Part shown: piece after piece, positions 34,917 through 43,520 of the stretch
How positions within the stretch are numbered: the first letter of the stretch is position 1
How the letters are laid out: each line of letters starts with the position of its first letter
Source of the DNA: Proteiniclasticum ruminis DSM 24773
Lineage (GTDB): Bacteria; Bacillota; Clostridia; Clostridiales; Clostridiaceae
Reading direction: 5' to 3'
DNA length: 64,000 nt
Assembly (NCBI RefSeq): GCF_000701905.1
Contig: NZ_JNKC01000004.1
Location: forward strand, 248,001-312,000
Notes under the pieces: model-generated
The model's input: only the letters and a program-made list of their open reading frames with translations
Databases searched by the model: none
What the model was told of the DNA's origin: nothing
Position numbers and translations under genes: made by a program

Positions 34917-36323
34917 CTACAATACTTCTCTTGTCCATCGGTTGGACTGATAGATATAGTACCCATAAAGCACCACCAGGATATTGGAGACATTCATGGC
35001 AATCCAGACACCTCTCTGACCTAACCCAGTGAACTGGTTGAAGATGAGAATCAAAGGGATTCTCACAAGCCAAAGCCTTCCAATGGCCATGAACATGGAG
35101 TAGTTTGTATGCCCCGCTCCCTGGAAGAGGCCCTGAAAGATGGAGAAAAGTCCCATGAGCGGTATGGTTGGCAGAATATAAATAAGGTACTCCAAGCTTT
35201 GGGACACCATGAGCTCTTCTGCTGTTGGGGTGAAGAAATAAATCAGCTCCGTTCTGAAGATATAGATAAGTGCACTGCCCACGAGGCTGATGAGAAGCGA
35301 CAGCTTCACCGCTTTCCAGAAGCCTTCCTTGACCCGCTCCGGATTCTTCGCTCCCATATTCTGTCCTACGATGGAGGTGAGCCCTGACCCAATGCCCATG
35401 GCAGGCATCATGATGATGTTGTTGATGCGGTTGATGAGAGCAAAAGCTGCTAAAAGTGATGTACCATAGGATGCGATAAAGGTGTTGAGTAGAATGAACC
35501 CAAAAGCAGCACCTGACTGCCCCGTGGCACTGGGGAGCCCCACCTTCACAATCCGCTTCAGCTTCTTTGTTTCCAGAGGAATGTTTTTAAAAGACACCGA
35601 AAACGCCTTGGATGTTTTTCTCATCATGTAGTAACCAAGAAACATCAGCACCACATGAGCAATAGAGGTAGCAGCTGCTGCCCCTCCTACCCCCATGCCA
35701 AGTCCACGGATTCCTAATAGGGGTATTTCTGAAAAAATGAAAAATGGATCCAGAATGATATTCACCACCGCCGCGATGCTGTTGACGATGGTGGAGGATT
35801 TCGTATTTCCTTGGGCATTCATGATGGCCATGAACCCCATAAAAAGGATATGCGGAGGCACACCCAGGAAAATGATCTTCAGATATTCTGTGGAAAGAGC
35901 TCCAAATCGGCCCTCACCACCCATGAACTGAATGATATAGGGTGATGAGATATAGCCTAGCCCTCCGAGAATCAGTCCAATAAACCCACTGAAGAGGATC
36001 ACATGATATGCGTACTCTTTTGCTTCCTTCTGCTTGTTTCTGCCAATGAGCTGCGCAAGGATGGAAGTGCCTGCGATTTGCACCCCCATACCAATGGCCT
36101 GAAAAAGAAACATCACAGGATTCACAAAAGACACCGCCGCAAACTCCGTGGTGCCGAGCTGCCCCACAAAGTACGCATCCGCCATATTGTAGAGTGTCAT
36201 AATGAGATTGTTCACAATGAGCGGAAAAGAGATCATAAGAAGCACCGAGTACATGGGCCCCTTCAAGATCATCTCAGTCTTCGATGCCTTATCTGTCATT
36301 TTTAATTGTTCTGTTTCTGCCAT
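34917..36323 (-). CDS. MATE-family multidrug/cation efflux transporter
   Basis: 468 residues, 12 predicted helices, typical MATE length. Conserved parts include LIMTLYNMADAYFVGQLGTTEFAAVSF (about 39-65) in the first half and ALINRINNIIMMPAMGIGSG in the second, with the family's GLPSATGQ loop. MATE proteins export cationic drugs or metabolites using sodium or protons. GAGGG lies 7 bp before the ATG. It reads alone; its location between two regulator clusters could be coincidental. Confidence 0.92.
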   Translation of the reverse strand: MAETEQLKMTDKASKTEMILKGPMYSVLLMISFPLIVNNLIMTLYNMADAYFVGQLGTTEFAAVSFVNPVMFLFQAIGMGVQIAGTSILAQLIGRNKQKEAKEYAYHVILFSGFIGLILGGLGYISSPYIIQFMGGEGRFGALSTEYLKIIFLGVPPHILFMGFMAIMNAQGNTKSSTIVNSIAAVVNIILDPFFIFSEIPLLGIRGLGMGVGGAAAATSIAHVVLMFLGYYMMRKTSKAFSVSFKNIPLETKKLKRIVKVGLPSATGQSGAAFGFILLNTFIASYGTSLLAAFALINRINNIIMMPAMGIGSGLTSIVGQNMGAKNPERVKEGFWKAVKLSLLISLVGSALIYIFRTELIYFFTPTAEELMVSQSLEYLIYILPTIPLMGLFSIFQGLFQGAGHTNYSMFMAIGRLWLVRIPLILIFNQFTGLGQRGVWIAMNVSNILVVLYGYYIYQSNRWTREVL

Positions 36324-36453
36324 GGTTTTTCCCTCACTTACACTGGTACACCAATCTCTTAAACTTCAGTTTCATCTCTCTGATATAGTTCAATATACCA
36401 TGGATTTAAGAGATTCTGGACTTCTCTCCGGTACAGATTCTCCTCTAAAAGAT

Positions 36454-36482
36454 ACAAAAGGGAAGCTCCCGCTTCCCTTTGT
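36454..36482 (-). terminator. Terminator of the padR-DUF2812 operon
   Basis: Minus-strand stem ACAAAGGGAAGC / GCTTCCCTTTTGT with a tight loop, followed by ATCTTTTA. Confidence 0.6.
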
Positions 36483-36488
36483 ACTTCA

Positions 36489-37673
36489 CTATTCACTTCT
36501 AGAAACTGACGTATCATTGAGACTTTCTGAGATCTTCAGCAGAATCGATTCCCTTGAAGGTTCCTTATCTGTATGATAGAACGTACGAAGAACCAGGTCT
36601 CCTTTAACTGCAACAATTTCCCACTTATTCCTAACATAGACTTCATCTAGTCCATCAACAATCACTTCTTCAAAATCACTGACAACAATTCCATAGTATA
36701 AGCTGACTTTCAGCGATTCCAGTAACCTATCACGAATCCTTTGACTTTTGATCAGATATACCTCTTGATCCAGAGAGCTGTATCCATCAGTTCTATCACT
36801 GAACTCCTGTGTTTTTATCACTTCCCCGAAAATCGTCTTCCTGCTTCTATATTTCCCCTCATAAGCATCGGATGATTCTTCCTTTTGAAATTCTCCTTCA
36901 TGAAGCTTCTCAAGGGTTACGAAGGGCCCTTCAAAAGAGCTGGGAGTATCTCCTCTTACTGAGGTGGAACCTTCAATGAGCCCTAAAATCAGAACCGCTG
37001 AAACAAATACTGCAACAACACCTTTTTTCCAGATTCTAATCACCTTTTCAAAAGGGGTGATTGTCCTAAGAGGTACACCTTTTTTTAGTTTCAAGATGAG
37101 GTACTGACTGCTGATCATCCCTACAACATAATACCCAATACCTAATGCAATCGTTCCAAATAGAAGGAATCCAAATGCAGGCGTATCAATGAGCACTTTA
37201 TAGACGCCATCTGAAATGAATCTGAGATATGCGCCAACACTTCTTTTTGGATATCCAGCCGTCTGTATCGCAAAGAGAATAGCATATGTGACAATCATCG
37301 ACAGAAATTCCTTCAGAAAACTCTTTCTCAATATCTTAATAGACTCTATCTGATCTTCTGGATTCGTGTAGAGTTCTGGTGGGTCCGTATCCTTTTCTGC
37401 AGAAAAAATCTGAATCTGACGCTTTCCGCATACATGGCTCCAACCACACTCCTCATAAACAAGGATCTGTTCTTCTGGAATCTTTCCATCTTCCAGCCTT
37501 TTATCGTCCACGATCTCCACCCGGTAGCTAAGGTTCTTTGGTTCTTCTTTTCGGAATCTGCTGAGATAATGGCCTCTCTTTTCAAGAATCAGGCCTTTCT
37601 TAGCCTTTCTCTCATAGAACTCTTCCGTTTCTACAAGCGAAAAAGAACTTGGATTCAAACTGTATCTTTTCAT
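36489..37673 (-). CDS. DUF2812 membrane protein (second copy)
   Basis: 394 residues. The N-terminal DUF2812 domain (about 1-110) has FRKEEPKNLSYRVEIVDD and ECGWSHVCGKRQIQIFS. Three hydrophobic helices lie near 122-140, 165-190 and 212-235, and the rest is a charged extracytoplasmic domain. It shares sequence with the next gene upstream over its full length, so they are tandem paralogues. It lies 58 bp after that gene and probably shares its transcript and PadR control. No function is established for DUF2812 proteins. Confidence 0.8.
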   Translation of the reverse strand: MKRYSLNPSSFSLVETEEFYERKAKKGLILEKRGHYLSRFRKEEPKNLSYRVEIVDDKRLEDGKIPEEQILVYEECGWSHVCGKRQIQIFSAEKDTDPPELYTNPEDQIESIKILRKSFLKEFLSMIVTYAILFAIQTAGYPKRSVGAYLRFISDGVYKVLIDTPAFGFLLFGTIALGIGYYVVGMISSQYLILKLKKGVPLRTITPFEKVIRIWKKGVVAVFVSAVLILGLIEGSTSVRGDTPSSFEGPFVTLEKLHEGEFQKEESSDAYEGKYRSRKTIFGEVIKTQEFSDRTDGYSSLDQEVYLIKSQRIRDRLLESLKVSLYYGIVVSDFEEVIVDGLDEVYVRNKWEIVAVKGDLVLRTFYHTDKEPSRESILLKISESLNDTSVSRSE

Positions 37674-37731
37674 ATAAGCCCTCCAGAATTATTCTGTCGT
37701 TCATTAGAGTTTCAGCTCTTTCATTCTGTCT

Positions 37732-38922
37732 TTATGATTTTCCAGAAGACCGTTCTTTACTGTTAAGAATCTCCGAGAGCTTTAAAAGAAACTCTTCTTG
37801 TGATAACTGGTTTTCAGATAATGTTGTAATTCTAAAGACAAAATCATCCTTTACTACTACCATGTCAAACCTGTCTTTCAAAAAAACTTCATCCAGTCCA
37901 GCTACACTCATCTCAACATAGTCTTCTCGATATAAACCATAAGTGTTTTCATTTTTCAGTACATCTACCAGTCTGTTCCTGAGTTTATCATTCTTGATCT
38001 CATAGACTACCTGAATGAAAGTAATGCCATTATAAAATTGATTGCTGCTTTCCTGGATCTTAATGATTTCTCCCCAGATGGTATTTTTCTTTCTATAGTA
38101 GTCCTCTCCCAGTATGGAGTAATCACCCGGAGGTGCTTTTTTGATATCAAAGTCTGAAAGTGTTACATAAGGTCCTGCTGCTTCACTGGGATCTTCCCGC
38201 TTCTCATATGTGAGGATCTCAGGAGCACTCATTAGAAGCAGTCCGACCAAAACTACAATGATTGCTCCTTTTTTCAAAGGCTTCACTTTCTTTGCTAATG
38301 GCTTGATTTTTCGAAGGGGTATTCCCTTCTTCAGCCTGGAAATATAGTACTGACTGCTGGCAATACCAAAGATGTAATTTCCAATTCCATTGAAAAGAAT
38401 CAGTATGAAGAGTATCGCAAGAGGGGGCTGAATTATGAGAAGTTCGAAATATGAGGAACCCATATTCTTCATAAAATCCCCAAAATTACTTCCACCAAAT
38501 GCTCGAAGATTTGCTAGGAACATAAGTGACCATGAGGCCAACAAACTGATAAATGCGATAAGATCAGTTTTCCTTAGTATCTTAATGGATTCGATCTGAT
38601 CTTCCGGCTGGTAGTAAAGTTCTGGAGGATCTGTACTCTTGTCTGCTGAAAAAATCTGAATATGGCGGTGCCCACATACATGGGTCCAGCCGCATTCTTC
38701 GTAGATGGCGACCTGCTCTTCCGGTATCTTGTGTTCTTCCAATTTATCATAGTCGATGACTTCCACCCGGTAGCTGAGATTGTTTGGCTCTTCCTTTCTG
38801 AATCTGCTTAAATAGTTTCCTCTTTTCTCAACAAGCAGACCGTTCTCTGCCTTTTTCTCATAGAACTCTTCAATTTCAGATAAAGAATAGGAACTTGGAT
38901 GAAAACAGTACTTTTTCTTCAT
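37732..38922 (-). CDS. DUF2812 membrane protein (first copy)
   Basis: 396 residues with the same plan as the following gene: DUF2812 domain (FRKEEPNNLSYRVEVIDYDK, ECGWTHVCGHRHIQIFS), three membrane helices and an outer C-terminal domain. The ATG overlaps the padR stop codon (ATGA), so the pair is translationally coupled. PadR regulators with a DUF2812 partner are a recurring arrangement in Bacillota. Here the partner is duplicated. Confidence 0.82.
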   Translation of the reverse strand: MKKKYCFHPSSYSLSEIEEFYEKKAENGLLVEKRGNYLSRFRKEEPNNLSYRVEVIDYDKLEEHKIPEEQVAIYEECGWTHVCGHRHIQIFSADKSTDPPELYYQPEDQIESIKILRKTDLIAFISLLASWSLMFLANLRAFGGSNFGDFMKNMGSSYFELLIIQPPLAILFILILFNGIGNYIFGIASSQYYISRLKKGIPLRKIKPLAKKVKPLKKGAIIVVLVGLLLMSAPEILTYEKREDPSEAAGPYVTLSDFDIKKAPPGDYSILGEDYYRKKNTIWGEIIKIQESSNQFYNGITFIQVVYEIKNDKLRNRLVDVLKNENTYGLYREDYVEMSVAGLDEVFLKDRFDMVVVKDDFVFRITTLSENQLSQEEFLLKLSEILNSKERSSGKS

Positions 38923-39224
38923 GTGAGATCCTCCAGTATTTTTCCATCATCCACCTGATTTTTCAGGCGCTGATATTCTTCTTTCAGGGCTTCTATGCCT
39001 AGGGCTGTGATATGGTAGGTTTTTTTTCGTCCTTCTTCTTCCACAAGTCCGATGAGACCTTCTTTATTCATCCGGGTGAGCACGCCATAGAGGGTTCCTG
39101 GCCCCATGAGAAGCCTTCCCTTGGAAAGCTCTTTGATGCTTTGCATCATGCCATAGCCATGGCTGGGATGAATGAGGGATAAAAGGATATAGAATGTGGC
39201 TTCAGTCATGGGTGTGCTGCTCAT
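38919..39224 (-). CDS. PadR-family transcriptional regulator
   Basis: About 101 residues, a typical PadR winged-helix protein (TEATFYILLSLIHPSHGYGMMQ, then GPGTLYGVLTRMNKEGLI, then KTYHITALG). PadR proteins repress adjacent genes, often in response to envelope or phenolic stress. The start is uncertain: ATG at 39224 is chosen, but a TTG at 39236 and an ATG at 39209 are also possible. Upstream lies a 40-bp palindrome overlapping the promoter, its probable operator. Coupled to two DUF2812 genes. Confidence 0.88.
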   Translation of the reverse strand: MSSTPMTEATFYILLSLIHPSHGYGMMQSIKELSKGRLLMGPGTLYGVLTRMNKEGLIGLVEEEGRKKTYHITALGIEALKEEYQRLKNQVDDGKILEDLT

Positions 39225-39240
39225 TTCCCGTCTCAACTCC

Positions 39241-39280
39241 TACTATTATGCTACGCGATATATCGTGTAACATAATAGTA
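39241..39280. promoter_or_regulatory. 40-bp palindromic PadR operator
   Basis: Outer arms TACTATTATG and CATAATAGTA are exact inverse complements. The inner halves match at 8 of 10 pairs around a central CGATATATCG. It covers the -10 box of the padR promoter and lies 16 bp before the preferred start. Confidence 0.75.
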
Positions 39281-39304
39281 GCGGAGAATACACCTGAATG
39301 TCAA
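39275..39304 (-). promoter_or_regulatory. Promoter of the padR-DUF2812 operon
   Basis: Minus-strand -35 TTGACA (39299-39304), 18-bp spacer, -10 TACTAT (39275-39280). The -10 box is the outer arm of the palindrome, so binding of PadR would block transcription. Confidence 0.65.
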
Positions 39305-39313
39305 GAGTTCCAA

Positions 39314-39346
39314 CAAAAAAAGAGCCTCTCACCCTATGAGAAACCC
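39314..39346 (-). terminator. Terminator of the DUF1801 gene
   Basis: Minus-strand GGGTTTCTCA pairs with TGAGAGGCTC, including G-U pairs, followed by seven T residues. Confidence 0.55.
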
Positions 39347-39360
39347 TTCTTTACTATGCC

Positions 39361-39729
39361 CTATCTCCAGAACCCTGGATGTTCTTTCTTGTCTTCGATA
39401 TTATATGCAATCATCTTATGAAGAAGCTCAAAATCCACAGGTTCTTTCCACGGAATCTGAAAAAGCTCTTTCAAAAGTGGATACTTCGCCTTTTTAATAT
39501 CGTCCTGAAACTTCTGAAGGCAGGCTCTTTCCGGTCCCACTGAAATGTGTCCCTTGGACACACTGAAGCCGATGATAAAGGTGCCATGATCTGTAAACAT
39601 AGGCTGTTTCCACTTCACTTTTTCCTGAAGCTCTGGAAACTCCTTCCGAATGTAAGAAAAAATCGAAACCAGCCGTTCCCTTTTCTCACTTTCTTCTACT
39701 GTTTCCAGAAACTCTTGAAAAGTATTCAT
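39361..39729 (-). CDS. DUF1801 (YdhG-like) protein
   Basis: 122-residue cytosolic protein of the DUF1801/YdhG superfamily. It contains the diagnostic WKQPMFTDHGTFIIGFSVSKGHISVGPE segment (quoted in parts: WKQPMFTDHGTFIIGF and SVGPERACL). Some relatives are described as iron chaperones (Fra/YdhG), but this is not established here. The gene follows the cupin gene by 22 bp, reading in the same direction. Confidence 0.78.
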   Translation of the reverse strand: MNTFQEFLETVEESEKRERLVSIFSYIRKEFPELQEKVKWKQPMFTDHGTFIIGFSVSKGHISVGPERACLQKFQDDIKKAKYPLLKELFQIPWKEPVDFELLHKMIAYNIEDKKEHPGFWR

Positions 39730-39751
39730 CCTTCCTCACCTCCTTGACTAT

Positions 39752-40237
39752 TTACTCCGGCAGTACTTCATAGGCAAGTTTATCAATGATTTCCTGATGC
39801 TGAGGAAATTCTGAAGCAAGTTCCTTCTTCGTGAACAGCTTAAAGTCTTTAAAATCAAAGCCAGGCACCACGGTGCAGCTGACTAAGGCATACCCTTCTT
39901 CTACAGATGAACCGAAGATCTCACCTGCTTTCACCGTATGGTGCGGCACCATCCCAGCTTCCAGCCCCAATACTGTTTTCTCATAGGTGCCATCTCTTAG
40001 AATGGAATGTACCGTCAATGGATTTCCTCCATGGTAAAACCAGAGCTCATCCGACACCAGCTGATGAAAATGGGATGGGCTCTCCTTTGTGAGAAGAAAA
40101 TAGATATTGGTATACAGGGGCAGATTCGCTTCTTCTTTACCGTATCTTTCTTCTGATCTGTCTGTCTGTCTGAAAAATCCACCTTCTGGATGGGGCTGTA
40201 AATTCAGTTCTTTGATCCATTCTTCTGCAGTTCTCAT
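39752..40237 (-). CDS. Cupin-fold protein (DUF985/Cupin_5 family)
   Basis: 161 residues. The small cupin barrel is clear: LNLQPHPEGGFFRQTDRS, TNIYFLLTKESPSHFHQL, then DELWFYHGGNPLTVH and the final VVPGFDFKDFKL. DUF985 members are structurally similar to yeast YML079 and are thought to bind a sugar-like ligand; the activity is unknown. GAGGTG lies 4-6 bp before the ATG. Likely cotranscribed with the DUF1801 gene. Confidence 0.85.
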   Translation of the reverse strand: MRTAEEWIKELNLQPHPEGGFFRQTDRSEERYGKEEANLPLYTNIYFLLTKESPSHFHQLVSDELWFYHGGNPLTVHSILRDGTYEKTVLGLEAGMVPHHTVKAGEIFGSSVEEGYALVSCTVVPGFDFKDFKLFTKKELASEFPQHQEIIDKLAYEVLPE

Positions 40238-40260
40238 GATGCACCTCGCGTTTTTCTTTC

Positions 40261-40269
40261 AGTATAACA
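40261..40269 (-). promoter_or_regulatory. Extended -10 promoter of the cupin gene
   Basis: Minus-strand TGT-TATACT (-10 at 40261-40266). No good -35 box was found. Confidence 0.4.
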
Positions 40270-40270
40270 A

Positions 40271-40306
40271 AAAACTCTACAGATTTTGTGAACCTCTAGA
40301 GTTTTT
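40271..40306 (-). terminator. Terminator of the MerR-RDD tandem
   Basis: Minus-strand stem AACTCTA / TAGAGTT with a 17-nt loop, followed by TTTTGTT; it overlaps the cupin promoter. Confidence 0.5.
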
Positions 40307-40315
40307 CTGCATAGT

Positions 40316-41758
40316 CTATGGCAGTGTGATCTTATAGGAATGTTTAAAATAACGATCCGTGGAGGTTTCCTGGGGGATGATGAAGCCTCCCCCACCTGTA
40401 TATCCTCTGTAGTCCACCGTAGAGTCTGCTACCACGCCTTTATGTTTCATGGTAAAATCCTCCATGGTCTTTTCATAAATCTCCTTCATTATATCTTCAG
40501 GTTTCAAAGAAGAGAAAAATCTTCCTTTTTCCTCTGCTCCTGCTGCGGAAAGATAGGCAAGGCCCATATAGTCTCCATTGGTTGCAATGAACTCATCCAC
40601 ATCTCCAATACTGGTCTCAAAGTAAAGCGTACTCAAATACGCTCCGTCCACTTCAAACTGAAAGTCTGGCCTAATGGAGTAATTCAGCACCTCAATAACA
40701 TAACCATCCTGCTCCACCTCCACCCAGTCTCCATGCTCATTGAGCTGTTCTAGAGGTTCCATATCAAAGTACGCTTCATAGTAGCGGTAGTTCTCGGAAA
40801 ACTCTGTTAGAGTAAGTTGTCCCCGATGGGGTGGCAGTGTCTGATATCCCATGAAAAAGAAGATACTCAGAAGGTAAAAACCATAAGCAGCCACAAAAAG
40901 TACTGGCCTGAAATTCCTTTCATCCTTCAGTCTATAGGAAAATCCAAGCTCCCACGGCTGCTGCTCTTTCTCATCTGCCCGTTTATAAGATTTGTAGAGT
41001 GTGTACAGCTCCAAAAACGTAATATTAAATGCCAGCCCATAATAAAGCACCCCTAAAGTTCTTGTAAAGGCTTCCTGGTAACTTGGAAACTCTCCATCCT
41101 CTCGTCGGACCACCAGACCCCATATGGCTTTTCCTGGTGTTGTCCCAAGCTTAGAAAGAAGCAGTGGCTCCACCAGGAGCATGAGAATCGTTCCAAGAAT
41201 CGTATCCACGATATTATCAAACCTATTGTGATTTCTAAGAAAATCATGAAATACAAAAACTCTTACAATGGTGATGAGTAGTGTATAAAAAGCAAGATCC
41301 AGGACTCTTGCAAAGAATCTTCGCCATGGTGCATAAATCTGAGGAGTCCTGTCTTCCTTTTCTGGATAATAGGGACGTCCCGTTTCTTTTTCCTTCTCCT
41401 CCAGGAGATGAAGATACTTTAGTCCGTCAAGGTTCTCCAGGCTGTCCACTTCATTTTTCATAACCACACATACTTCTTTGGCGTAGTGAATCTGCCCCTC
41501 TTCATTTTCAAGTGTACTGATCCGCTCTTCCAAGGTTTCTCTGATTGAAGACGCTCCAGAGAATATTCTTTTGATTTCTTCCACCGTCATATGAAGACTT
41601 CGGAAAAGTTTAATCTTATAGAGCGCTTCCAGATCTTCTTCTCCATACTCCCGGTATCCATTCTCCAGTCTCTTTGGATGAATCAGTCCTTCACTCTCAT
41701 AAAACCGGATACTAGATCTCTCTAGACCTGTTTTTTCTTCCACTTCCTTAATTTGCAT
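40316..41758 (-). CDS. MerR-RDD fusion (paralogue B)
   Basis: 480 residues with the same layout as the copy at 33.4 kb: MerR HTH (1-70; KTGLERSSIRFYESEGLIHP), a helical linker, an RDD membrane part (ARVLDLAFYTLLI, GTTPGKAIWGLVV) and an extracellular C-terminal domain that starts near TLPPHRGQLTLTEFSENYRY. The HTH is nearly identical to that of the next gene upstream, so both should recognise the same DNA. GAGGAGG lies 6 bp before the ATG. It lies 54 bp downstream of paralogue C, with no clear promoter of its own. Confidence 0.85.
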   Translation of the reverse strand: MQIKEVEEKTGLERSSIRFYESEGLIHPKRLENGYREYGEEDLEALYKIKLFRSLHMTVEEIKRIFSGASSIRETLEERISTLENEEGQIHYAKEVCVVMKNEVDSLENLDGLKYLHLLEEKEKETGRPYYPEKEDRTPQIYAPWRRFFARVLDLAFYTLLITIVRVFVFHDFLRNHNRFDNIVDTILGTILMLLVEPLLLSKLGTTPGKAIWGLVVRREDGEFPSYQEAFTRTLGVLYYGLAFNITFLELYTLYKSYKRADEKEQQPWELGFSYRLKDERNFRPVLFVAAYGFYLLSIFFFMGYQTLPPHRGQLTLTEFSENYRYYEAYFDMEPLEQLNEHGDWVEVEQDGYVIEVLNYSIRPDFQFEVDGAYLSTLYFETSIGDVDEFIATNGDYMGLAYLSAAGAEEKGRFFSSLKPEDIMKEIYEKTMEDFTMKHKGVVADSTVDYRGYTGGGGFIIPQETSTDRYFKHSYKITLP

Positions 41759-41812
41759 AAGCTTCCTCCTCTATACTTCTGTATCTTGCTCTTCTCACCT
41801 GACCCAAAATCT

Positions 41813-43264
41813 TCAAGGAACAATCATGCGATACCTGAGTGAAAACTCATGGATGTCCGAATCATCTATGGGCAGGAGAGGTCTCAAACCTACTCTATTT
41901 TCATACCCTTCATAAGAGATCTCTGAAGATACTTTTACGCCGTCTCTTTGAATCTCCCCGGAGGTTTGTGCCAAAGGCCCCATACCAAAGATTTCTGAAC
42001 TGGGATTCAAATCCAGTATTCCCACATCCTTCTGTGCTCCGACCATCGCAAGATAGGCAAGTGTCATTTCTATCTCATATGTGGCTATGGGAAGCTTCTT
42101 GTTTTTCACATGGATTTCAAAAGAAACCTCTTCTAAACGATTGTCCCTCACATAATACTTAAACATAGGGATCTCCCGATAGATGAGATCAAGATGGAAT
42201 GGATCTCTCTCCTTGTTCCGAACCCATTGGCCATAGTCGTCAAAATCGTAGTCTTCATAGGATACATTCAGATACTTCGCATAATACCTGTAATTTTCCA
42301 CATATTCAGCCAGCGTGAGATCTCCTCTGTTTGGGGGTAGGGTCTGGACCCTTTGTATGAAAACAGACATGACACTATAGAAAAGGATGACTCCTATAAA
42401 AAGGTTCAGTTCCAGATTGCGAAGCTTCCGGAAACTGTATACTTCACTGTGATCTTCCCAAGGGAGACTCTCTCCTTGCATCACCAACTGATAACTTCTG
42501 TACATGAAATACCAGGACAGTACCGGAATGAAAAATGCCATCCCTTTGACCATGATCCCTTTGGTTCTAAATTTCAGCACTGGATAAGACATATATTCTC
42601 CTGATTCATCTCGAAGCTCGATACCCATGACATATTTCCCCAGCGTTGTGCCAAATCTTGAAAGCAGTACTGGTTCAAGAAAAAACATCAGAATCAAAGC
42701 AATCACAACATCTGCCGTATGGTTCAGTATCGTGTCATTTCTCAGGATCTGTCCAAAGATCAGTGTGCGTATCGTCATGACCATAAGCTTGTAGACGTAG
42801 AGGTCCAACATTCTTGCTGTAAACCTTCTGACGCACTCTTTTCGGTCCATGGCAGGAAGCTTTATTTTTTCATAGTATTTCCTGCCTGTGCTCTTCTCTT
42901 TGTCATTTAGACGATTGAGATACTTCTCTCCATCCAAATCCTCAAGGCTTACGTCTTCTTGAATGATCTCTTGACACAGTTCTTCTGCAAAGGATGTAGC
43001 ATCTATTGCTTTCTGAAGTTCAGAACCCCGATTTGTCAGGAATGAGCCCAAAGCAGTTCCACCCGAAAAGACCTCCTTCACTTCTTCCACTGTTGCACCA
43101 AGGCTACGAAGCAGCTTAATTTTATAGAGTGCTTCCAGATTTTCTTCTCCATACTCCCGGTATCCGTTTTCCAGTCTCCTTGGATGAATCAGACCTTCTT
43201 TCTCATAAAAACGGATACTGGATCTCTCTAGACCTGTTTTTTCTTCCACTTCCTTAATTTGCAT
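41813..43264 (-). CDS. MerR-RDD fusion (paralogue C)
   Basis: 483 residues: MerR HTH (1-70; KTGLERSSIRFYEKEGLIHP), linker, RDD membrane part (ARMLDLYVYKLMVM, GTTLGKYVMGIEL) and an extracellular domain beginning near TLPPNRGDLTLAEYVENYRY. The first 60 residues differ at only a few positions from paralogue B, while the outer domains are strongly diverged, suggesting separate stimuli. It is the first gene of the pair and has a 19-bp-spacer promoter with a dyad. A tiny, G-rich AGGGGGGAGAGC lies before the ATG. Confidence 0.86.
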   Translation of the reverse strand: MQIKEVEEKTGLERSSIRFYEKEGLIHPRRLENGYREYGEENLEALYKIKLLRSLGATVEEVKEVFSGGTALGSFLTNRGSELQKAIDATSFAEELCQEIIQEDVSLEDLDGEKYLNRLNDKEKSTGRKYYEKIKLPAMDRKECVRRFTARMLDLYVYKLMVMTIRTLIFGQILRNDTILNHTADVVIALILMFFLEPVLLSRFGTTLGKYVMGIELRDESGEYMSYPVLKFRTKGIMVKGMAFFIPVLSWYFMYRSYQLVMQGESLPWEDHSEVYSFRKLRNLELNLFIGVILFYSVMSVFIQRVQTLPPNRGDLTLAEYVENYRYYAKYLNVSYEDYDFDDYGQWVRNKERDPFHLDLIYREIPMFKYYVRDNRLEEVSFEIHVKNKKLPIATYEIEMTLAYLAMVGAQKDVGILDLNPSSEIFGMGPLAQTSGEIQRDGVKVSSEISYEGYENRVGLRPLLPIDDSDIHEFSLRYRMIVP

Positions 43265-43290
43265 AAGCTCTCCCCCCTTGTGTTACTTCT

Positions 43291-43321
43291 ATTCTAAACT
43301 ATAATCAAAGATTACAGTCAA
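43291..43321 (-). promoter_or_regulatory. MerR-type promoter with operator dyad
   Basis: Minus-strand -35 TTGACT (43316-43321), 19-bp spacer, -10 TAGAAT (43291-43296). The dyad ACTATAATC-AAA-GATTACAGT (43298-43318) lies in the spacer with 8 of 9 pairs matching, as in MerR operators. Confidence 0.72.
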
Positions 43322-43449
43322 GAACTATCGGCGCTTACTTCATATTTTTCTTTCATTAGAACCCTATATGAATTCTATGGGCTATATAAGATACATTTTT
43401 CATCCATGGCATGCCATCCCCCTACATATCAGCACTCCCCTTTAAAACA

Positions 43450-43478
43450 TTGAATAAGGGGAGATAAAATGGTATGCT
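43450..43478 (+). promoter_or_regulatory. Promoter of the D-aspartate-ligase-like gene
   Basis: -35 TTGAAT (43450-43455), 17-bp spacer, -10 TATGCT (43473-43478), preceded by TGG. Confidence 0.6.
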
Positions 43479-43520
43479 CAATTATATTGAGAATACAAAG
43501 AATACGAGGTTATTAGAAGA

